A DNA stretch of 5,774 bases, taken from positions 1 to 5,774 of the forward strand of contig JAHFQQ010000218.1 of NCBI GenBank assembly GCA_023259235.1, read 5' to 3'. Numbering within the stretch: the first letter of the stretch is position 1; every line of letters starts with the position of its first letter. Made by a program: the position numbers and the translations under genes. Shown one piece after another: positions 1 through 5,497 of this stretch. Origin of the DNA: Polaromonas sp. GTDB lineage: Bacteria > Pseudomonadota > Gammaproteobacteria > Burkholderiales > Burkholderiaceae_C. The notes under the pieces are model-generated. The model was not told where the DNA came from, searched no databases, and saw only the letters and a program-made list of their open reading frames with translations.

Positions 1-263
1 CGCCAACTGCACTTGTCGAGCTGCTCGCAGGACAGCGGAGTACGGGCCCCCTGGTGTGCCTGCAAGCCCTGCAGGTTTTTGGAAAACTCACGGATCAGAT
101 AGCTGCCCGGTAGCCAGACCGGCAATGAGACCCGTTGCAGTGCAGCGGGCTGCGCAATGGTGAGGGTGACGCAAAACAGATGGGCGTGCAGCCCGCCGAT
201 CTCGACGCGGTAGTGAATGGGAGCGGAGGTCTTTTGCAAGGGCTGAACGGTCAAATTGGCCAA
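1..263 (-). CDS. M61-family peptidase, N-terminal fragment (cut by window edge)
   Basis: The visible 87 or so residues match the N-terminal beta-rich domain of the M61 peptidases (glycyl aminopeptidase-like): IHYRVEIGGLHAHLF, then LPVWLPGSYLIREFSKN, the family's PVWxPGSYxIREF signature. The zinc-binding HExxH catalytic part would lie beyond position 1 and is not seen, so activity cannot be judged. The gene directly follows dsbC on the same strand and in the same reading frame: after the dsbC TAG (299-297) the frame stays open to the edge. No in-frame ATG or GTG exists in the visible part. Candidate starts are TTG at 263, 254 and 239, none with a clear Shine-Dalgarno; the outermost is given here. 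No convincing signal peptide is visible, which favours a cytoplasmic enzyme. Family assignment is fairly sure; the start is not. Confidence 0.75.
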   Translation of the reverse strand, partial: MANLTVQPLQKTSAPIHYRVEIGGLHAHLFCVTLTIAQPAALQRVSLPVWLPGSYLIREFSKNLQGLQAHQGARTPLSCEQLDKCSW

Positions 264-296
264 AATGTTTGCGGTGGATGGTGTTGTGCGTAATTG

Positions 297-1022
297 CTAT
301 CTGGCTTTCGAGGAGGCCAGCATTTTCTCGATTTGCTGGACGCTGATAGCCCCTGGCACCCGCGAACCGTCGGCAAAAAACACCGTGGGCGTGCCAGTGA
401 TCTTGTGCTTCTTGCCGAAGTCCACATTGCGCTCAAGGGCGTTCGTGTCGCAGGTCGCGGCGGCGGCGGGCTGCTCGCGCAGCATCCAGCCGACCCAGGT
501 TTTTCCCTTGTCCCTGGCGCACCAGATGTTGCTGGACTTGTCAATGGAATCCTGGCCCAGGATGGGATAGAGAAACACGTAAATCGTCACGTCGCTGGTC
601 TTTTCGAGGTCACGCTCCAGGCGCTTGCAATAGCCGCAGTTTGGATCTTCAAACACGGCCATCTTGCGTTTTCCGGTGCCGCGCACCACAGTAAAGGCAT
701 CCTTGAAGGGCAGGGCGTCAAAATCAATGGCACTGAGTTTGGTGACGCGTTCCTCGGTCAGGTTGCGCTTGCTCCGGATGTCGAGCAACTGGCCCTGGAG
801 CAAAAAGTTGCCCTCGGCGTCGGTGTAAAAAATGTCGCCGCCATTGACGCGAATTTCATACAGGCCGTTCATCGGCGTGCTGCTCACTTCGTCGATCTTC
901 GTGAAGCTGGGCAGTCTTTCCGCAAGATTTTTGCGGATCGTCGCCTCCTGCGCAAACGTTGAGCCGAGGCCGCCCGTCAGCAGGCACAGCAAGGCAAATG
1001 TTTTCAGCAATTTCATGTTCAT
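297..1022 (-). CDS. dsbC: DsbC-type periplasmic thiol:disulfide interchange protein
   Basis: Protein-disulfide isomerase of the periplasm, which reshuffles wrong disulfides and is kept reduced by DsbD in the known family. 241 residues, close to the usual DsbC length. A signal peptide is visible (residues 1-24: MNMKLLK, hydrophobic core, cleavage likely after STFA). An N-terminal dimerisation region (about 25-85) includes the typical GLYEIRVNGGDIFYTDAEG stretch. The thioredoxin-like domain carries the active-site CGYC (129-132, after FEDPN) and the cis-proline loop TGTPT (P212). Two further cysteines, C168 and C191, match the structural disulfide of DsbC. The start chosen is ATG 1022 because it gives a standard short signal peptide. 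An alternative ATG at 1067 overlaps the ubiH-like stop as ATGA and has a better Shine-Dalgarno, but would add 15 polar, partly acidic residues ahead of the signal. It lies 41 bp after the monooxygenase gene and just before the M61 gene, probably co-transcribed. Confidence 0.93.
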   Translation of the reverse strand: MNMKLLKTFALLCLLTGGLGSTFAQEATIRKNLAERLPSFTKIDEVSSTPMNGLYEIRVNGGDIFYTDAEGNFLLQGQLLDIRSKRNLTEERVTKLSAIDFDALPFKDAFTVVRGTGKRKMAVFEDPNCGYCKRLERDLEKTSDVTIYVFLYPILGQDSIDKSSNIWCARDKGKTWVGWMLREQPAAAATCDTNALERNVDFGKKHKITGTPTVFFADGSRVPGAISVQQIEKMLASSKAR

Positions 1023-1063
1023 CCCGGGTTCTTTCAATAAATCGTCAACTGTTTTCCAAAGTC

Positions 1064-2185
1064 TCATAACCCTGCCGCCTGGCGCGCCAGCCAGCGCTTG
1101 AGAAGGCTGCTGCGGGCGACACCATTCATGCCCCAATTGCGCAAGACCTGCCATGCTCCGTCGGTTTGCGCAAAGAGGCCATGCAAACCGTCAGTCACCG
1201 CGCCCATCGCCGCCACGTCGGCCTTGCGGGCCCTTTCGTAGCGGCGCAGCAGCTTTTCATCGCCCAGCTCGCGCCAGTATTCACGCTGCGCAATCACCTT
1301 GGCCAGCCCGGCTACATCCGCCAGGCCCAGGTTGAATCCCTGCCCGGAGAGCGGGTGCACAGTATGCGCGGCATCCCCCGCCAGCGCCCAGCCCGGCCCA
1401 ACCCAATGCGCCGCGCCGGATAGCGCCAGGGGCCAGCTGACGCGTTCGCTTGTCAGGCGCGAAATCTCCACGTCCTGGCCACATGCCGCTTGCAGTGCCG
1501 CGCAAAATTCTTCCGGTGGCAAGGCCTCCAATACGGTGGCACGCGCTACGGAGACAGACCAGACCAGCGCCACGGAGTTCCCGTCCGGCCCCGATAAAGG
1601 CAACAGCGCCAGGATGTCGCCATGGGTAAACCATTGGCGCGCAACTCCGGCGTGAGGCTGGCCCAACTCGAGCCGGGCTGCAAGGGCCTTTTGCGGGTAG
1701 GGCTTGACGGTCCATTGAACGCCAAACTCATCGCGGCTCTTGCTCGCTTTTCCTTCGCATATCACGTTGAGCGCGGCCGGGCCGGGCCGCGCCACGGTCT
1801 CGATATGGGGTTGATAGCGAATCGCCTGAATCAGTTGCTGCTCCAGGGCGGGCACTTCCACAATCCACGCCAGCGCTTCCTGCGCCGCGCCTTGCGCAGT
1901 GAAGTCGATCCTTCCGCCGTCGTCGCCCCATATCCGCATCTCCCGCACCGGAGTGACAAAGGGCGCTTCGGGCCAGGCCCGCAGAGTCTCAAGCAGGTTT
2001 CGGGAAGCGCTATTCAAGGCATAGGCGCGCACATCCGGATGAGGCGCCGCGTCAGGCTGCCCGGTCGGTGCAGCATGGCGTTGCGTGACCAGGGCCACGC
2101 GCAAACGCTCGCGCGCCAGCAGCAAGGCCAGTGCGCGACCCACCACGCCGTCACCGCGGATGCAGACATCAAAGGGTTTGGACAT
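1064..2185 (-). CDS. UbiH/COQ6-family FAD-dependent monooxygenase, probable ubiquinone-biosynthesis hydroxylase
   Basis: A 373-residue class A flavoprotein monooxygenase. Family members hydroxylate the ubiquinone ring precursor using FAD, NAD(P)H and O2, associated with the inner membrane. Motifs in order: dinucleotide-binding GDGVVG (11-16); RAYALNSASRNLL (53-65), the UbiH-like conserved Arg region; ILALLPL (191-197); and the second FAD motif GDAAHTVHPLSGQG (270-283) followed by FNLGLAD. Two positions deviate: the usual acidic residue at the end of beta-strand 2 is Thr/Gln (ALVTQ, 31-35), and the middle 'DG' motif (normally GADG) reads CEGKASKSR (143-151), Glu replacing Asp. Start ATG 2185 places GxGxxG near the N-terminus as expected; its ribosome site is weak (GGGG just upstream). 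It heads the minus-strand block with dsbC. Which ring position it hydroxylates (UbiH, UbiF, UbiI, UbiM type) cannot be told from this window, so no symbol is given. Confidence 0.85.
   Translation of the reverse strand: MSKPFDVCIRGDGVVGRALALLLARERLRVALVTQRHAAPTGQPDAAPHPDVRAYALNSASRNLLETLRAWPEAPFVTPVREMRIWGDDGGRIDFTAQGAAQEALAWIVEVPALEQQLIQAIRYQPHIETVARPGPAALNVICEGKASKSRDEFGVQWTVKPYPQKALAARLELGQPHAGVARQWFTHGDILALLPLSGPDGNSVALVWSVSVARATVLEALPPEEFCAALQAACGQDVEISRLTSERVSWPLALSGAAHWVGPGWALAGDAAHTVHPLSGQGFNLGLADVAGLAKVIAQREYWRELGDEKLLRRYERARKADVAAMGAVTDGLHGLFAQTDGAWQVLRNWGMNGVARSSLLKRWLARQAAGL
1065..1080 (-). promoter_or_regulatory. ATGA stop/start overlap with Shine-Dalgarno, alternative dsbC start
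   Basis: On the minus strand the monooxygenase stop TGA (1066-1064) overlaps an ATG (1067-1065) in the dsbC frame. An AGGCGG (1080-1075) sits 7 nt upstream of that ATG. This is a classic arrangement for translational coupling. Initiation here would make a 256-residue precursor starting MRLWKTVDDLL before the signal peptide. Whether it is used as a real start or only recruits ribosomes is not decidable by eye. Confidence 0.4.
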
Positions 2186-2274
2186 GCCCCATTTTAGGAG
2201 GCAGTGCAAAATCGGGCTCTGGCGACCGAATGAACCCCTGAATTGACCCGAACCTGAAAAGGACTTGATCAAAA
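2186..2274. promoter_or_regulatory. Divergent intergenic spacer between the ubiH-like and MOSC genes
   Basis: This 89-bp gap must hold the promoters of both divergent transcription units unless they start inside the opposite gene. On the plus strand AAGGA (2259-2263) is the likely ribosome site for the GTG start at 2275, 11 nt away, rather long. On the minus strand a TAAAAT (2196-2191), five of six matches to a -10 box, lies right before the monooxygenase ATG, but no matching -35 is visible at the expected distance. A palindromic TTGATCAA (2265-2272) sits between the MOSC ribosome site and its start. No promoter can be assigned with confidence. Confidence 0.35.
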
Positions 2275-3192
2275 GTGAACGACTTGTCTGGCCACACCCC
2301 GTCTGATGCACCGGCCGAGGTGACTGCTGCCATCTCGCGACTGTATCTATATCCGGTCAAGTCCTGCGCCGGGGTGCCGGTGCAGGAAGCCCTCCTGACC
2401 GAAACCGGGCTGGAATTTGACCGCGCATGGATGGTGGTGGACGGCCAAGGACAATTTCTCACGCAGCGCGCGCTGCCGCGCATGGCGCTGATCCGGCCGC
2501 AACTCAAGACTTGCGAGATGGTGCTGCGCGCCCCCGGCATGCTGGCGCTGCACATTGCGCTGGATGCGGTGGAAGCGCCGGCGCGCGTGCGCGTCTGGAA
2601 TGACGATGTGGCCGCTTTCGACATGGGCGCCGTCGCCGCCCAGTGGTTCAGCGATTTTCTGGGCATTCCGGCGCGCCTGGTGCGCTTTGACCCGGATTGC
2701 CAAAGAATCTCGAATCTGCAATGGACCGGAGGAATTAGAGCGCTCAATCAGTTCAGTGACGCGTATTCGCTGCTGATCATCAGCCAGGCCTCGCTGGACC
2801 ATCTCAACGGGAAGCTGCTGGCCGCGGGCGCTGCCGCCGTGGAACTGGCGCGGTTTCGGCCCAACATCGTGCTGGGTAACGCGGTTGCGGCCAGCGCGGT
2901 CAGTGAGCTGTTACCGCATGATGAAGACCGGCTCGAGACGTTGCAGATCGACACGGAGCAGGGCGTGGTGCGCCTCAAACCAGTCAAGCCCTGCGTGCGC
3001 TGCCCGATTCCCAACATTGATCCAGCCACCGCCATCAGCAGCCCCGAGGTCAGTGACATGCTGCAAAGCTACCGCCACGACGTTCGTGTCGATGGGGCGG
3101 TGACTTTTGGCATGAACGCGATCATCTTGCGCGGCTTCGACCACCTGCTCAAGGTGGGTCAGGTCGTGCAGGCCAACTACAAATTTGATTGA
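2275..3192 (+). CDS. MOSC-domain protein (YcbX/mARC-like, without ferredoxin domain)
   Basis: A 305-residue protein with an N-terminal MOSC beta-barrel domain (about 18-135; LYLYPVKSC 23-31 and FDRAWMVVD 48-56 are its usual signatures) and a C-terminal MOSC domain (about 155-300; QFSDAYSLLIIS, RFRPNIVL 193-200). The motif KPCVRCPIPNIDP (238-250) contains C240 and C243; C243 aligns with the cysteine that ligates the molybdenum cofactor in the YcbX/mARC family. Relatives reduce N-hydroxylated compounds. E. coli YcbX carries a C-terminal [2Fe-2S] ferredoxin domain; this protein ends right after the MOSC domain, so an electron donor would have to be separate. The start is GTG 2275 with AAGGA upstream; no in-frame ATG occurs early enough to keep the first conserved strand. 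Cytoplasmic, no signal or membrane segment. Substrate unknown. Confidence 0.88.
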   Translation: MNDLSGHTPSDAPAEVTAAISRLYLYPVKSCAGVPVQEALLTETGLEFDRAWMVVDGQGQFLTQRALPRMALIRPQLKTCEMVLRAPGMLALHIALDAVEAPARVRVWNDDVAAFDMGAVAAQWFSDFLGIPARLVRFDPDCQRISNLQWTGGIRALNQFSDAYSLLIISQASLDHLNGKLLAAGAAAVELARFRPNIVLGNAVAASAVSELLPHDEDRLETLQIDTEQGVVRLKPVKPCVRCPIPNIDPATAISSPEVSDMLQSYRHDVRVDGAVTFGMNAIILRGFDHLLKVGQVVQANYKFD

Positions 3193-3228
3193 ATTCCTGA
3201 TCTGCCACACAAGATTCAAGGGATCAGA

Positions 3229-3340
3229 CATTCACCGCCGAGGAATGGAGGAGACGGAGTTACGCAGAGGAAAAACAAACAATATAGAAAGGAATAACCT
3301 CCGGTTTTCCTCCGCGTCCTCCGTTCCTCCGCGGTGAATG
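3229..3340. repeat. Long imperfect inverted repeat built of GA-rich ~8-10 nt modules
   Basis: Fills most of the 214-bp gap between the MOSC gene and ychF. Outer stem: CATTCACCGC (3229-3238) pairs perfectly with GCGGTGAATG (3331-3340). After one C/C mismatch pairing continues, GAGGAATGGAGGA (3240-3252) against 3317-3329 with one G.T wobble. The inner arm CGCAGAGGAAAA (3263-3274) pairs with TTTTCCTCCGCG (3305-3316) with one mismatch. The left arm has one extra module (GACGGAGTTA, 3253-3262) and the loop is about 30 nt, AT-rich. The left arm is nearly all purine, made of repeated CGCCGAGG / TGGAGG / CGGAG / CGCAGAGG units. No T-tract follows, so it is not a standard intrinsic terminator, though it begins 36 nt after the MOSC stop and may still affect transcript ends. 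From memory, similar arrays are dispersed in many proteobacterial genomes. Confidence 0.85.
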
Positions 3341-3395
3341 CATTGGCAGTTCGCTTCCCCAACCCCGCATCGAATACACTTGCATCCCTGTTTTT

Positions 3396-3400
3396 GAAGG
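3396..3400 (+). promoter_or_regulatory. Ribosome binding site of ychF
   Basis: GAAGG lies 6 nt before the ATG at 3407, after a T-run, and supports that start. A TTGGCA (3343-3348) upstream resembles a -35 box, but no good -10 sits 16-18 bp downstream, so the ychF promoter is left uncalled. Confidence 0.65.
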
Positions 3401-3406
3401 TTTGTC

Positions 3407-4498
3407 ATGAGTTTGAAGTGCGGCATTGTCGGTTTGCCCAACGTCGGAAAATCCACCCTGTTCAATGCGTTGACCAAAGCGGGGATTGCAGCCGAAAACT
3501 ACCCTTTCTGCACCATCGAGCCCAATGTGGGCATTGTCGAGGTGCCCGATCCGCGTCTGGATGCCCTGTCGGCCATCGTCAAGCCGCAAAAGGTCCAGCG
3601 TGCGATTGTCGAGTTTGTCGATATCGCCGGCCTGGTGGCGGGCGCCAGCACCGGCGAGGGACTGGGCAACAAGTTTCTGGCCCATATCCGCGAGACCGAC
3701 GCCATCATCAACGTGGTGCGCTGCTTTGAAGACGACAACGTGATCCACGTCGCCGGCAAGGTCGATCCGGTTTCCGACATCGAAGTGATCCAGACCGAAC
3801 TCTGTCTGGCCGATCTGGCGGCGGTTGAAAAAGCCCTGCACCGGGTCACCAAGTCGGCGCGTTCAGGCGACAAGGAATCGATCAAGCTGGCCGCCATTCT
3901 GGAAAAGTGCCAGGCCGCGCTCAACCAGGCCAGGCCGGTGCGTTCGCTCGATTTCAGCAAGGAAGAGCTGCCGCTGCTGCAGCAGTTTTTCCTGATCACC
4001 GCCAAGCCCGCCATGTTCGTGGCCAATGTGGCTGAAGACGGTTTTGAGAACAACCCCTTCCTGGACCGCCTGCAGGCTTTCGCGGCCGCGCAGAACGCAC
4101 CGGTGGTCGCCATCAGCGCCAAGCTGGAAGCCGAAATGGCGGAAATGAGTGATGAAGACCGCCAGATGTTCCTCGAAGAGCTGGGCCAGACCGAGCCGGG
4201 CCTGAACCGCCTGATTCGCGCCGCCTACAAGCTGCTGGGGCTGCAAACCTACTTCACCGCCGGCGTGAAAGAAGTGCGCGCCTGGACCATTCATGTGGGC
4301 GACACGGGGCCCCAGGCTGCGGGGGTGATTCACACCGATTTTGAAAAGGGCTATATCCGCGCCCAGACCATCGCTTATGAAGACTTCATTACCTTCAAGG
4401 GTGAGCAGGGAGCCAGGGACGCCGGCAAGATGCGCGCCGAAGGCAAGGAATATGTCGTCAGGGATGGCGATGTGATGAACTTTTTGTTCAGCTCCTAG
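3407..4498 (+). CDS. ychF: Redox-regulated ATPase YchF (Obg-family, OLA1 orthologue)
   Basis: A 363-residue P-loop NTPase of the Obg family that prefers ATP, binds ribosomes and is linked to translation and oxidative-stress response in known members. Sequence evidence: P-loop GLPNVGKST (9-17); switch region with C35 in YPFCTIEPN, the cysteine tied to redox control in E. coli YchF; G3 motif DIAGLV (72-77); H114 in NVIH, the position of the catalytic His in E. coli YchF; a degenerate G4 motif NVAE (207-210) instead of NKxD, the basis of the ATP preference; a helical coiled-coil insertion (about 125-200); and a C-terminal TGS domain (about 278-362) ending DVMNFLFSS. Length and both termini match the family's standard size. 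ATG 3407 has a good ribosome site. It stands alone between two spacers with large inverted repeats, so it is probably monocistronic. Confidence 0.97.
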   Translation: MSLKCGIVGLPNVGKSTLFNALTKAGIAAENYPFCTIEPNVGIVEVPDPRLDALSAIVKPQKVQRAIVEFVDIAGLVAGASTGEGLGNKFLAHIRETDAIINVVRCFEDDNVIHVAGKVDPVSDIEVIQTELCLADLAAVEKALHRVTKSARSGDKESIKLAAILEKCQAALNQARPVRSLDFSKEELPLLQQFFLITAKPAMFVANVAEDGFENNPFLDRLQAFAAAQNAPVVAISAKLEAEMAEMSDEDRQMFLEELGQTEPGLNRLIRAAYKLLGLQTYFTAGVKEVRAWTIHVGDTGPQAAGVIHTDFEKGYIRAQTIAYEDFITFKGEQGARDAGKMRAEGKEYVVRDGDVMNFLFSS

Positions 4499-4523
4499 CC
4501 GGCAGGGGCGAGTTTTCTTGTAA

Positions 4524-4541
4524 CTACTCAGGCAGGAGTAG
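4524..4541 (+). terminator. Small dyad after ychF, weak terminator candidate
   Basis: CTACTC (4524-4529) and GAGTAG (4536-4541) form a 6-bp stem with a 6-nt loop, 25 nt after the ychF stop. It is followed only by CAGTTTCC, so the T-tract is poor. It may be a weak terminator or a chance dyad. Confidence 0.3.
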
Positions 4542-4551
4542 CAGTTTCCGG

Positions 4552-4624
4552 CGCATAGGCGCAAAGGACGCAAAGAAAAATATTTTTCACTCCTTGGCGT
4601 ACTTTGCGTCTTGGCGCCTATGCG
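4552..4624. repeat. Second modular inverted repeat (CGCATAGG/CGCAAAGG units)
   Basis: CGCATAGGCGC (4552-4562) pairs perfectly with GCGCCTATGCG (4614-4624). After an A/G mismatch (4563/4613) the stem continues, AAGGACGCAAAG (4564-4575) against CTTTGCGTCTT (4602-4612) with one bulged G. The left arm is three tandem modules, CGCATAGG, CGCAAAGG and (A)CGCAAAG, starting at 4552, 4560 and 4569. The reverse of the right arm reads as related modules including CGCCAAGG (4592-4599 region). The loop contains a perfect 12-bp AT palindrome AAAAATATTTTT (4576-4587). It begins 53 nt after the ychF stop. As a stem of over 20 bp it should fold strongly in RNA or single-stranded DNA. It has no T-tract after it, so it is called as a repeat rather than a terminator. 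Confidence 0.85.
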
Positions 4625-4673
4625 TTGGAAGCTGGTCTTTGCGGGTGGGCTGAGCAGTTACGTTTTCTTAAGC

Positions 4674-4728
4674 TTTTTAGGCCTCTAGCCCAATAGGTAC
4701 AGGTGTAGTAAGCTATTAAAGTAATAGC
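4674..4728. repeat. Comamonadaceae-type interspersed intergenic repeat
   Basis: The stretch starts with TTTTTAGGCCTCTAGCCC (4674-4691) and ends with the perfect 7-bp inverted repeat GCTATTA-AAG-TAATAGC (4712-4728). From memory this combination (a T-run, GGCCTCTAGC, then AGCTATTAAA..TAATAGC) recurs between genes in many Comamonadaceae genomes, but I could not search for it. The terminal dyad is AT-rich and followed by a T-rich stretch (TTTGTCTTTTGTTTT, 4731-4745), so it might act as a weak terminator or sit in the leader of the next gene. The rest of the 4499-4773 spacer shows no gene. Confidence 0.55.
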
Positions 4729-4773
4729 GATTTGTCTTTTGTTTTCGCCGCACCCACCAGGACACACACTGCC

Positions 4774-5493
4774 ATGACCGAAGCGCAACGCCTTGCCAAA
4801 CGCCTTGCGCAAATGCTGCCGTGCTCACGCCGCGAGGCCGAGCAGTACATCGAAGGCGGCTGGGTCCGGGTGGATGGCGTGGTGGTCGAGGAACCCCAGT
4901 TCAGGGTGCTGAACCAGACCATTGAGCTGTCCTCCGACGCCAGTTTGCTGGCGCTTGAACCAGTGACGCTGTTGCTGCACAAGCCCGCGGGATATGAGAC
5001 CTCTGCCGCTGCCCGGTTGCTGTCAATGGCCAGTCGGACGCCCGACGACCGCTCTGACATCCGCCCGCTTAAAAAACATTTTTCCGCCTCGGAACTGGCC
5101 ACGCCGCTGGCCGCGGCGGCGAGCGGCCTGCTGGTGTTTACCCAGGACCGGCGCGTGGCGCGCAAGCTGCGCGAAGATGCCGCGGTGCTCGAGCATGAGG
5201 TGCTGGTCGAGGTGAGTGGCAGCATCAAACCCGGCGGCCTGGAGCGTCTAAACCGCGTTGACCATGGTTTCACTTTCAATGGCCAGTTGCTGCCGCCGGC
5301 CAAGGCGAGCTGGCAAAGCGAGGCGCGGCTGCGCTTTGCGCTCAAGGGTGAGCTGCCCGGCCAGATCGCCTATATGTGCGAAAGCGTCGGGCTCCGGGTA
5401 GAGGCCATGAAACGCCTGCGCATCGGCCGGGTTTCCATGAGTGGCCTGCGGCCCGGCCAGTGGCGTTACCTGCTGCCGCACGAGCGGTTTTAA
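4774..5493 (+). CDS. S4-domain RsuA/RluF-like pseudouridine synthase homologue, active site degenerate
   Basis: A 239-residue protein with the layout of the RsuA/RluB/E/F rRNA pseudouridine synthases. Residues 4-50 form an S4 RNA-binding domain (RLAKRLAQMLPCSRREAEQY, then GGWVRVDG). HKPAGY (69-74) is the family's KPxGY motif. The C-terminal end MCESVGLRV..MKRLRIGRVSMSGLRPGQWR is also typical. Key catalytic positions are altered: the GRLDxxTxGLL motif reads TPLAAAASGLL (110-120), so the catalytic Asp is A113 and the Arg is P111. The conserved Tyr of KxYxV is H141 (LEHEVLV). RQIRRM reads GQIAYM (196-201). The frame is intact with normal codon use, so this is not a recent pseudogene; it probably binds RNA without isomerising uridine, or uses other residues. 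Start ATG 4774 has AGGA 11 nt upstream; an in-frame TTG at 4732 adds 14 residues and is less likely. Confidence 0.85.
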   Translation: MTEAQRLAKRLAQMLPCSRREAEQYIEGGWVRVDGVVVEEPQFRVLNQTIELSSDASLLALEPVTLLLHKPAGYETSAAARLLSMASRTPDDRSDIRPLKKHFSASELATPLAAAASGLLVFTQDRRVARKLREDAAVLEHEVLVEVSGSIKPGGLERLNRVDHGFTFNGQLLPPAKASWQSEARLRFALKGELPGQIAYMCESVGLRVEAMKRLRIGRVSMSGLRPGQWRYLLPHERF

Positions 5494-5497
5494 ATTT

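Noticed and set aside
2191..2196. TAAAAT on the minus strand just before the monooxygenase ATG, possible -10 box of a leaderless transcript
   Set aside because: No -35 or extended -10 at the right distance, and a single hexamer is weak evidence in an 89-bp spacer.
2265..2272. Palindrome TTGATCAA as an operator
   Set aside because: Only 8 bp and a single copy; expected by chance often enough and no regulator gene lies nearby.
3197..3227. CTGATC...GATCAG dyad after the MOSC stop as a terminator
   Set aside because: A 6-bp stem with a 19-nt loop and no T-tract; not convincing.
3231..3340. CRISPR-like array
   Set aside because: The modules are only 8-10 nt, imperfect and arranged as an inverted repeat, with no spacers of constant length.
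3343..3380. TTGGCA (-35) with TACACT (-10) as the ychF promoter
   Set aside because: The spacing is 26 bp, too long for a sigma-70 promoter, and no better -10 is present at 16-18 bp.
3232..3477. Minus-strand open frame of 81 codons containing an HRGGTEDAEENRR-like peptide
   Set aside because: The peptide is just the translation of the inverted repeat at 3229-3340 plus antisense of ychF; such peptides are common annotation artefacts of this kind of repeat.
3863..4573. Long minus-strand open frame (236 codons) antisense to ychF
   Set aside because: It is a codon-bias shadow of the clearly real ychF; the protein has no recognisable domain.
4732..4773. TTG at 4732 as start of the S4-domain protein
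   Set aside because: No ribosome site; ATG 4774 has AGGA upstream and puts the S4 domain at the expected distance from the N-terminus.
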